Below, piece after piece: positions 23,803 to 29,596 of a stretch of 41,136 nucleotides of DNA. The notes beneath the pieces are model-generated. The model made no database searches. It worked only from the letters and a program-made list of their open reading frames with translations, and was not told the DNA's origin. Origin of the DNA: a virus; IMG/VR virus record IMGVR_UViG_3300043773_000923, positions 1-41,136 of that record; one strand, given 5' to 3'. Position numbers and translations under genes: made by a program. The number at the start of each line of letters is the position of its first letter. Within the stretch, counting starts at the first letter, position 1.

Positions 23803-24456
23803 ATGATTACGCACATACATCATGATTTACAGCGATTACAACGTGTTACAACAGAGGAGGGTAGGTTCTATCAAACGCCAAGTGGTAGAGCCTATCCTTC
23901 AGTCACAACCATTACAGGATTGCTTAACAAACAGGCAATCATTGATTGGCGCAATAGAGTCGGAGCAGAAGAAGCCAACCGAATCTCAACAAGAGCAGCC
24001 AATCGAGGAACCAAAATTCACTCCCTCTGTGAATCATATCTCAATAATGTCGATGTTGAACCAGATATATTTCACAAAGAGATGTGGGATTCATTACTAC
24101 CAGAACTTAGAAAAATAAACAATGTTCATTGTTTAGAATCACCATTGTATTCTGACCATTTAGAAGTTGCAGGAACTGTTGATTGTATTGCTGAGTATGA
24201 TGGTAAACTTTCTGTCGTTGATTTTAAAACATCGAAACGAATAAAAGATAGAGAAGATATATCAAACTATTTTATGCAGTGTTCGGCATATGCCGTAGCA
24301 TTCGAGGAACGAACAGGAATTCCTGTTAATCGTTTAGTAATTATTATGGGAGTCGACGACGAACAGCATCCACTTGTCTTCAAAGAGAAACGTGATGATT
24401 GGATTGGTAAGTTTATTGAATTGAGGAACGAATATCGTTATTTAAAAAATCACTGA
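23803..24456 (+). CDS. PD-(D/E)XK exonuclease (Cas4/RecB-like)
   Basis: 217 residues. The nuclease core is visible as H73 (GTKIHSLCESYL), D127 (VAGTVDCIAEYDG), D140-F-K142 (LSVVDFKTSKR) and Q159 (NYFMQCSAYAVAF), the RecB-type order H...D...DxK...Q. No iron-sulphur cysteine pattern like that of Cas4 is present. The likely role is DNA end processing in recombination or host DNA breakdown. It lies three bases after the endolysin gene. Confidence 0.85.
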   Translation: MITHIHHDLQRLQRVTTEEGRFYQTPSGRAYPSVTTITGLLNKQAIIDWRNRVGAEEANRISTRAANRGTKIHSLCESYLNNVDVEPDIFHKEMWDSLLPELRKINNVHCLESPLYSDHLEVAGTVDCIAEYDGKLSVVDFKTSKRIKDREDISNYFMQCSAYAVAFEERTGIPVNRLVIIMGVDDEQHPLVFKEKRDDWIGKFIELRNEYRYLKNH

Positions 24457-24479
24457 TTGTCATTAAAAAATTAAATGAA

Positions 24480-24505
24480 AAAAAACTTGCTAATTAAAGT
24501 TTTTT
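24480..24505 (+). terminator. A/T-rich hairpin, possible bidirectional terminator
   Basis: AAAAAACTT at 24480-24488 and AAGTTTTTT at 24497-24505 are exact inverted repeats around an eight-base loop. The A-run and T-run would end transcription in either direction, though the stem is weak. Confidence 0.5.
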
Positions 24506-24523
24506 ATTATAAAATATATGTGT

Positions 24524-24551
24524 GAGGTTGAAAGATACCTCTTTATTTTTT
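24524..24551 (+). terminator. Hairpin plus T-run in the ahpC leader
   Basis: GAGGT at 24524-24528 pairs with ACCTC at 24537-24541, followed by TTTATTTTTT. It lies 20 bases before the ahpC ATG, so it is either a terminator of upstream transcription or an attenuator-like element in the leader. Confidence 0.4.
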
Positions 24552-24571
24552 ACACTTTATTGGAGACATAA

Positions 24572-25147
24572 ATGAAAACTGTTGGAGAAAGACTTGAACC
24601 ATTTGTGGTGACTGGTGTCAAACCAGGAGCACTAACACCTGACGATGCCTTTGAATCAATTAATGAAGGATCTTTTGGTGGTAAATGGAAAGTGATTGTA
24701 TTTTATCCTAAAGATTTTACTTTTGTATGTCCGACTGAAATTGTTGCATATGACAAGTTAAATCAGGATTTCGCTGATCGTGATGCTGTTCTTTTAATTG
24801 GTAGCACAGATAATGAGTTTTGTAAATTGGCTTGGCGTGCTGCGCATGAAGATCTAAAGAAAACAAACAGCTGGATGTTTGCAGATACAATTCGTGGTGG
24901 GTTGTGGGATGAACATAATGATAAGTATCGTAGTGGTCTTGCTGAACAACTTGGCATTTTCTACGAACCAGCAGGTGCTGCTTTGCGTGCAACATTTATT
25001 GTTGACCCAGCTAATGAGATTCAACATGTTACTGTTAATAATTTGAATGTTGGTCGTAATCCAGAAGAAACTCTACGTATTCTTGACGCACTTCAAACTG
25101 GAGAGCTCTGCGCATGTAATCGTAAAGTTGGTGGCGAGACACTCTAA
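24572..25147 (+). CDS. ahpC: Peroxiredoxin, AhpC type (2-Cys, actinobacterial-like C-terminus)
   Basis: 191 residues. Reduces hydrogen peroxide and alkyl peroxides. The peroxidatic site is FTFVCPTEI with C53. The resolving end reads GELCACNRK with C180 and C182, the two-Cys arrangement of mycobacterial AhpC (C174/C176), whose partner is AhpD; an AhpD homologue is encoded two genes downstream, so the pair makes biochemical sense. GGAG precedes the ATG. The operon ahpC-SGNH-ahpD has one-base and ATGA overlaps throughout. Confidence 0.92.
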   Translation: MKTVGERLEPFVVTGVKPGALTPDDAFESINEGSFGGKWKVIVFYPKDFTFVCPTEIVAYDKLNQDFADRDAVLLIGSTDNEFCKLAWRAAHEDLKKTNSWMFADTIRGGLWDEHNDKYRSGLAEQLGIFYEPAGAALRATFIVDPANEIQHVTVNNLNVGRNPEETLRILDALQTGELCACNRKVGGETL

Positions 25148-25545
25148 TGATTGAGTGTTTAGTAATGGGTGATTCTATTGCTGTTGGTACTGCGTACTTT
25201 CGAAAAGAGTGCGCAGTAGTTGCCAAGTCTGGAATTAATTCGACAGATTGGAGAAAGAAACATTTATCTTCAATGCCAGAATCTAAAACAACAATCATTT
25301 CTTTGGGTAGCAACGATTGGGATAAGATGACATCTAAGAACTTACACGAGATTCGTAGTAAGATTCAAGGCAAAGTCTATTGGATATTACCATCAGCAAC
25401 TCGTAAACCACAAGAACGACAAGTGGTTATTGAGATTGCTAATGAATTTAAAGATTCTATTGTTGATCGACCAAAAGAAATATCAGCTGATGGTATTCAT
25501 CCAACATTCAATGGATATAAAGAACTAGCGGAAAAAACAAAATGA
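25147..25545 (+). CDS. SGNH/GDSL-type hydrolase (small)
   Basis: 132 residues. The four SGNH blocks are recognisable: G8-D9-S10 (VMGDSIAVG), a Gly near 29 (KSGINS), G54-S55-N56-D57 (SLGSNDW) and D115-G-I-H118 (ADGIHPT). Such enzymes cleave esters or acyl groups of lipids, sugars or peptidoglycan. The protein is short for the family (usually about 180-200), so it is a minimal version. Sandwiched between ahpC and ahpD with overlapping ends, it may act on peroxidised or acylated envelope molecules; that is inference. Confidence 0.78.
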   Translation: MIECLVMGDSIAVGTAYFRKECAVVAKSGINSTDWRKKHLSSMPESKTTIISLGSNDWDKMTSKNLHEIRSKIQGKVYWILPSATRKPQERQVVIEIANEFKDSIVDRPKEISADGIHPTFNGYKELAEKTK

Positions 25546-26048
25546 GTTTCATAGAATCAGTAAAACAAGCATTACCAGATTATGCTAAGGACACAAAACT
25601 TAATCTAGATGCAGTTCTTTTACGTAGCACTCTAGATGTTGATGAAGCAATTGGTTGTGCCGTAGCAGCATTGGCTGCAACTGGTAATGGTAAACTATTA
25701 AGTGTTTTGCTGGCAGACGCACCTGCTGATGCAAACGCAGCAATGACTGCTGCAAGTTTGATGGCACAAAACAATATATGGTATCCATATATTGAGATGG
25801 TTGACGACCCTTCGTTGGCTGGACTACCTGCACAATTGCGTATGAATGCGATTGCGACACATGGTGGAACTACGAAAGAGAGATTCGAATCGTATTCTCT
25901 TGCTGCAAGTATTGTTGGTAAGTGTCACTTCTGCGTAAAGGCACACTACGATGGGTTGAAGAAAATGGGTTACTCTGTAGAACAACTTCGTGATATTGGT
26001 CGTATTGCTGCAGTTATGAATGCGTGCGCTAAAGTGCTAAATAGTTAA
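25542..26048 (+). CDS. ahpD: AhpD-family alkylhydroperoxidase / AhpC reductase
   Basis: 168 residues, all-helical. The core GKCHFCVKAHYDGLKKMGYS holds C128-x-x-C131 and H135; E116 lies 12 residues before C128, as E118 does in the mycobacterial enzyme. The His of the C-S-H-C motif is replaced (here C-H-F-C). In mycobacteria AhpD receives electrons from dihydrolipoamide and reduces AhpC. The stop is preceded by a CTAAATA element. It is the last gene before the tmRNA acceptor piece. Confidence 0.88.
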   Translation: MSFIESVKQALPDYAKDTKLNLDAVLLRSTLDVDEAIGCAVAALAATGNGKLLSVLLADAPADANAAMTAASLMAQNNIWYPYIEMVDDPSLAGLPAQLRMNAIATHGGTTKERFESYSLAASIVGKCHFCVKAHYDGLKKMGYSVEQLRDIGRIAAVMNACAKVLNS

Positions 26049-26149
26049 TATGGATGAAACAGAATTAAAACTTAGAGAACTGTATATACAGACTGCGAAG
26101 TCTATTGTTGCGTTTATACGAGCAAGACACTTCGGGCACTGTTAAGAAA

Positions 26150-26213
26150 TTGTTGTAATCCCTTCAAAACGAAGGCATGTTGGACGGGAGTTCGATTCTC
26201 CCCACCTCCACCA
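26150..26213 (+). ncRNA. ssrA: Permuted tmRNA, acceptor (3') piece; 5' end approximate
   Basis: The end reads as a tRNA-like 3' half: T-stem GGGAG (26186-26190), T-loop TTCGATT, CTCCC (26198-26202), acceptor strand CACCTCC (26203-26209) and ACCA (26210-26213). CACCTCC pairs with GGGGGTG at the start of the coding piece (26422-26428), including the G-U third pair typical of tmRNA. A hairpin CCTTC/GAAGG (26161-26175) and a TGTTG that can pair with CAACA at 26463 precede it. No anticodon arm or tRNA 5' half lies upstream, so it is not a tRNA. Confidence 0.75.
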
Positions 26214-26225
26214 TAAGGAAATTTA

Positions 26226-26420
26226 ATGAATATTGAACAACATTTTAAAGGTCAACTAGATAGTGGTGCTACTACTATGTTTTTTTACGGACTCGAAAAT
26301 CAAGACCAAAGTAAGGTCGAAATTAAAAGTCACAAAGGAACATTGTTAGAGTTTCCTGCTACACTAGAATACATTAGACATTTGAGTGAAAGTATACCGT
26401 TGTTCAAAGTTTCTTTATGA
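26226..26420 (+). CDS. 64-aa protein encoded between the two tmRNA pieces
   Basis: Starts MNIEQHFKGQLDSGATTMFF and ends at TGA 26418-26420, one base before the tmRNA coding piece. AAGGA at 26215-26219, just after the CCA of the acceptor piece, is six bases from the ATG. The protein is soluble, about half polar, with a TLEYIRHLSESIPLFKVSL tail. Family not recognised. It fills nearly all of the segment normally cut out of a permuted pre-tmRNA, so the excised spacer could also serve as its mRNA. Confidence 0.65.
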   Translation: MNIEQHFKGQLDSGATTMFFYGLENQDQSKVEIKSHKGTLLEFPATLEYIRHLSESIPLFKVSL

Positions 26421-26421
26421 T

Positions 26422-26660
26422 GGGGGTGACTAGGTTTCGACAGCGTGAGATAGTAGAGACGGCAACACGAGAGTTGACTGACGTAATCAGCAAAAATCAA
26501 AGTAAACGCAAACGATGAAGTTTACGCATTGGCAGCTTAATTGCTGACTAGGGTTCGCTGGGTTTCCTCGTAACAGAATACCCAGCAATTATAAATAAAG
26601 ATATCCAGAGTAAATGGATCATGGTGATAGTAACCATGTAAAAAACTATCAACACTTACA
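26422..26660 (+). ncRNA. ssrA: Permuted tmRNA, coding (5') piece with tag ANDEVYALAA
   Basis: Begins GGGGGTGACTAGGTTTCGAC, the classic tmRNA 5' end. A CTGA/TCAG hairpin with TTGA...TCAA pairing stands where PK1 is expected. The tag frame runs GCA 26508 to TAA 26538-26540 and encodes ANDEVYALAA, close to the ANDENYALAA tag of E. coli. After it GCTGGGT/ACCCAGC form a hairpin, and ATGGT/ACCAT with GATAGT/ACTATC (26621-26650) form an H-type pseudoknot. The 3' end is approximate. Order in the gene is acceptor piece, spacer gene, coding piece: circularly permuted. Confidence 0.85.
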
Positions 26661-26684
26661 CACAACACAGAAAGGAAGTAAATT

Positions 26685-26966
26685 ATGTCGAATATGACTC
26701 CGTTCGAGATTCGCCTTGAACTTTTAAAAATGGCGAAAGATATGCTTACTGAAGATTACTACGGTAAGCGAGAGCAAGTTTCTAACGACTGGCAAGTCAA
26801 AGTAGAAGTTGCTAAACTCAATGGTGGTGCGATTCCAGAACATCCTGGATTTCCTACCTATCCTACTGAAGCCGAAATTGTCGCAAAAGCAAATGCGCTT
26901 AATGGCTTCGTAAGTCAAATCCCCCAAACTACACAAGAAAAGACTACTATCAAAAAGTCCACCTGA
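26685..26966 (+). CDS. Conserved T4-like phage protein, unknown
   Basis: 93 residues, MSNMTPFEIRLELLKMAKDMLTEDYYGKRE..., an N-terminal helix pair followed by EHPGFPTYPTEAEIVAKANALNGFVSQ. I recall this TPFEIR...AEIVAKANALN pattern from a small conserved protein of T4-like phages, function unknown. AAGGAAG precedes the ATG. It directly follows the tmRNA and is closed by a terminator at 26977, so it is probably the last gene of the tmRNA transcript. Confidence 0.7.
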   Translation: MSNMTPFEIRLELLKMAKDMLTEDYYGKREQVSNDWQVKVEVAKLNGGAIPEHPGFPTYPTEAEIVAKANALNGFVSQIPQTTQEKTTIKKST

Positions 26967-26976
26967 TATGGGATTG

Positions 26977-27003
26977 GAGAGTGCAGTCACATGCACTCTC
27001 TTT
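26977..27003 (+). terminator. Terminator-like hairpin
   Basis: GAGAGTGCA (26977-26985) and TGCACTCTC (26992-27000) form a perfect nine-pair stem with loop GTCACA. Only three T follow directly, so it may need extra factors or act as a processing stem. Confidence 0.65.
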
Positions 27004-27022
27004 AACTAATTAAGGAGATTAG

Positions 27023-27580
27023 ATGAAACACTTAATAGCAATTATACTAACATTAATTCTTATTGTATATCTGCTAATACATGGAACATCGAGAGCATTT
27101 CAAGTTTCAACAACAGTAAATGTTCCGTATAAATTTTTAAATGCCTCTGAAAGAAAAGAAATTGATTGTCTCGCAGACAACATTTACTATGAGGCTGGGT
27201 ACGAACCAAAAGAAGGAATGGTAGCTGTAGCTACTGTAACATTAAATCGTGTAAAAACAAATTTATTTGCAGATACTGTTTGTGGTGTTGTAAAGCAAAA
27301 GACACAAGGAACCTGTCAATTTACATGGTTGTGTGATGGTTCTCACAAACGCAACCCAAATCCTGACATGTATGAACAAGCAAGGCAAATTGCATTATAT
27401 GTATACTTCAACCACACAGTAATAGAAGACATAACAAAGGGTGCTATATATTATCATGCCGATTATGTTTCTCCTGGATGGAATCATCTAAAGAAAACAA
27501 TTAAAATCGGTCGTCATATTTTTTACACTGATCCGAAAGTGAGAAATGATTATGCTACAAAAACTCAATATAAAACTTGA
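27023..27580 (+). CDS. SleB/CwlJ-type cell-wall hydrolase with N-terminal anchor
   Basis: 185 residues. An N-terminal hydrophobic helix (about 3-20) acts as signal anchor. The Hydrolase_2 (SleB) domain follows: LADNIYYEAGYEPKEGMVAVATVTLNRV, CQFTW, YYHADYVSPGW and IGRHIFY. The E of YYEAG is the expected catalytic residue. Family members are peptidoglycan amidases or transglycosylases. With the signal anchor it could act from the periplasm, unlike the GH19 endolysin. AAGGAG precedes the ATG; the end overlaps the ClpP-like gene by 35 bases. Confidence 0.85.
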   Translation: MKHLIAIILTLILIVYLLIHGTSRAFQVSTTVNVPYKFLNASERKEIDCLADNIYYEAGYEPKEGMVAVATVTLNRVKTNLFADTVCGVVKQKTQGTCQFTWLCDGSHKRNPNPDMYEQARQIALYVYFNHTVIEDITKGAIYYHADYVSPGWNHLKKTIKIGRHIFYTDPKVRNDYATKTQYKT

Positions 27581-28112
27581 TTCGAAAGAAAATTCTAATC
27601 AAAATTTTTTGCTATTTATGGATGAAGTAACTACTTCTTCTTGCAAGAATATAGTTGAATGGATTTTTACTTGTAATTTTGATGAGCATAATTATGAAAT
27701 GCTTAATTTAATTATATGTTCTCCAGGTGGAGATTTAAATGCTGCATTTGCAGTAATTGACACAATGAAAGGAAGTCATGTTCCAGTAAGAACAATTGGT
27801 CTCGGTCAAATTGCTTCCGCTGGTTTATTGATGTTTATTGCTGGTGAGCCAGGACATAGAATTTTAACACCAAACACATCAATACTTTCTCATCAATATT
27901 CATGGGGATCATATGGCAAAGAACATGAATTGTTTGCACAAGTTAAAGAATTTGATTTAACAACCAAAAGAATGATTAACCACTATAAAAAGTGCACTGG
28001 ATTAAAAGAAGAACAAATTCGTGAAGTGTTGCTGCCACCGCAAGATATATGGTTGTCGGCACAAGAAGCAAAAAAATTAAATTTATGTGATCAAGTAAAG
28101 GACTTATACTAA
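27546..28112 (+). CDS. ClpP-like serine protease
   Basis: 188 residues (186 if the second ATG at 27552 is used). The ClpP fold motifs are present: CSPGGDLNAAFAVIDTM, nucleophile S91 (GQIASAGLLMF), H116 (SILSHQYSWG) and D167 (PPQDIWLSAQEAKKLNLCDQV), a complete Ser-His-Asp triad. Phage ClpP-like enzymes are often prohead proteases, but here no capsid gene is near, so degradation of host or phage proteins, perhaps of tmRNA-tagged ones, is possible. The last base of the stop overlaps the next ATG. Confidence 0.88.
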   Translation: MIMLQKLNIKLDSKENSNQNFLLFMDEVTTSSCKNIVEWIFTCNFDEHNYEMLNLIICSPGGDLNAAFAVIDTMKGSHVPVRTIGLGQIASAGLLMFIAGEPGHRILTPNTSILSHQYSWGSYGKEHELFAQVKEFDLTTKRMINHYKKCTGLKEEQIREVLLPPQDIWLSAQEAKKLNLCDQVKDLY

Positions 28113-28276
28113 TGAAATGGCTAAAATATTCAGGTGTGTTTCTTACATTAGCAGTAAATCCATTTCACTGGAGAATTGGATTAGATTGGGGAAAAGATGA
28201 ATTGAATGGATGGACGCTCAAGTTGAATTTTCTTCCACTTGGCGTCCACGTTGTTATTGACAATGGCGATTGGTAA
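28112..28276 (+). CDS. Small conserved phage protein (54 aa)
   Basis: Reads MKWLKYSGVFLTLAVNPFHW then RIGLDWGKDELNGWTLKLNF, ending in GVHVVIDNGDW. The first 20 residues could be a membrane-associated helix; the rest alternates in a beta pattern. Coupled to the ClpP-like gene by TAATG. It ends at 28276, exactly abutting the stop of the convergent minus-strand gene at 28277. Confidence 0.65.
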   Translation: MKWLKYSGVFLTLAVNPFHWRIGLDWGKDELNGWTLKLNFLPLGVHVVIDNGDW

Positions 28277-28795
28277 TTACAAAGTAAAGAACAACCAATG
28301 AGCATTAGCCAAAAGCAATGCTCCAACTGCGCCAGCTGCAGCACCAGCCCAGAACAATGACATAGTAACTGCTAAAATAGAAGCAGTTGTTAAAACAATA
28401 CCAATCTGTAATAATGAACCAGCATATGTGAAGAATGGCGATTTCTTCTTAGCTGCATCACGTTCGTCCTCAAGAACTTTTGCTTTACCAGCAATTTCTT
28501 TCTTATCTGCTTCCATGCGTTTTGCTTCTGCTTCTAATTTACCTTTAGCAGAACCATTTGCTTGAAGAGCAGATGTTTCATATAATACTTGACGCACATT
28601 CTTTGCTTGATACCAAGACCAAAGATTGTTTGCAGAAATTGTGTTATTTAAAATTTTACTAGAGTTAGATCCACCAACAAGGGTGTTTATTGCTAATAGA
28701 GCAGCCATAATAGAAATAGTAATGGCTGCTTTTCCTTTGATAATTGCTTCACGTTCGCTGCGTGATAATGGTTTTTTTTCTTGTGTATCAGACAT
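28277..28795 (-). CDS. DUF4337-like membrane protein
   Basis: 172 residues: one membrane helix near 25-42, the motif NNLWSWYQAKNVRQVLYETSA (about 56-76), a charged helical stretch (85-115, EAEAKRMEADKKEIAGKAKVLEDE) and two C-terminal helices (about 120-140 and 143-170). NxWxxYQAKxxR followed by a coiled region and TM pair is the pattern of DUF4337 proteins, recalled from memory. AGGAAGG precedes the start on the minus strand. First (last-transcribed) gene of the minus-strand envelope block. Confidence 0.7.
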   Translation of the reverse strand: MSDTQEKKPLSRSEREAIIKGKAAITISIMAALLAINTLVGGSNSSKILNNTISANNLWSWYQAKNVRQVLYETSALQANGSAKGKLEAEAKRMEADKKEIAGKAKVLEDERDAAKKKSPFFTYAGSLLQIGIVLTTASILAVTMSLFWAGAAAGAVGALLLANAHWLFFTL

Positions 28796-28882
28796 TGTTT
28801 GTCCTTCCTAAGTATTCAAATGGCATGTAATGTAACTGGAGAATCCAGTATACATATATATCAAATATAAAATATGGATTAA

Positions 28883-29383
28883 TCATTTTCCAGCAAGTGG
28901 ATTATCAAGAGCACGTTGAATTTTCTTATCAACAGCTTGATCAACTTGCTTTAATTCTTTACGTAAGTCATTAACATCTTGACCAACTTCACGTTGTGAT
29001 TGTTTTGCGCTACGCTCAACTTGTTCAACTGTATTTTCTAAACGACGAATGTCGTTCTTTAAATCGTTTTTAATATCCTGCGTATATTGAACTGACTTTT
29101 CGGATTGAACTGTAACCACATCTAATTTTTTATGGATTTCAGATAAATCTGGTGAAACGTATTTAGCAATTTTTTCTTTCATACTTTGATAGTCTTTATA
29201 AACTTCAAAGGCACCATACAAACCACCAAGAATTGAAGATACGATAGTAAATGCGACCATCAATTTCGCTGGTGTAAATTCATATCCTCCAATGCTGATT
29301 ACAGTATCTTTACTAGCATACTTTTTTACTGCTGCTTCTGCTTCGTCAATTTTTTTATTGACGTCTTTGATTTCTTCTGACAT
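28883..29383 (-). CDS. Membrane-anchored coiled-coil protein
   Basis: 166 residues. A short charged N-terminus, one hydrophobic segment (about 39-60, PAKLMVAFTIVSSILGGLYGAF) and then a 90-residue coiled coil with regular Leu/Val heptads (DIKNDLKNDIRRLENTVEQVERS). Such a protein could form a spanin-like or scaffold structure across the envelope. AAGGAAAAAAG precedes the start. Family not recognised. Confidence 0.65.
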   Translation of the reverse strand: MSEEIKDVNKKIDEAEAAVKKYASKDTVISIGGYEFTPAKLMVAFTIVSSILGGLYGAFEVYKDYQSMKEKIAKYVSPDLSEIHKKLDVVTVQSEKSVQYTQDIKNDLKNDIRRLENTVEQVERSAKQSQREVGQDVNDLRKELKQVDQAVDKKIQRALDNPLAGK

Positions 29384-29392
29384 CTTTTTTCC

Positions 29393-29596
29393 TTATTTTT
29401 GTCTTTCTAATTCTTTTACCATACTGCGCATTTTTATCAACTCAGAGGCAGATGGACCTGTTGGTTTTTGTGTATTAACTTCTGTTGTTACTGTTATTGG
29501 TTTTTCTCTATTATACCAATATGCAGCAATTACAAGAACCAAAACTTGCATTAAATAATAAACCATAAATGATTCAAATAAAATTGTTATTTCCAT
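29393..29596 (-). CDS. Small single-pass membrane protein
   Basis: 67 residues with a hydrophobic helix (about 10-27, FMVYYLMQVLVLVIAAYWY) and a soluble tail with a Thr/Pro-rich stretch and a short helix ending KELERQK. The start overlaps the end of the 800-residue gene by ten bases. The size and the polar tail would fit a spanin- or holin-like helper, without real evidence. Confidence 0.55.
   Translation of the reverse strand: MEITILFESFMVYYLMQVLVLVIAAYWYNREKPITVTTEVNTQKPTGPSASELIKMRSMVKELERQK

Noticed and set aside
24487-24513. Promoter TTGCTA ... TATAAA before ahpC
   Set aside because: The spacing is about 15 bases and the -35 match is poor; the sequence is better explained by the A/T hairpin at 24480-24505.
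26050-26145. 31-codon frame MDETELKLRELYIQTAKSIV... after ahpD
   Set aside because: No ribosome site and very short; the region may be leader or part of the tmRNA precursor. It cannot be excluded, but I cannot support it.
26590-26597. TATAAATA, the T4 late-promoter sequence
   Set aside because: It lies inside the tmRNA coding piece between conserved structural elements; in an AT-rich genome one such octamer is expected by chance.
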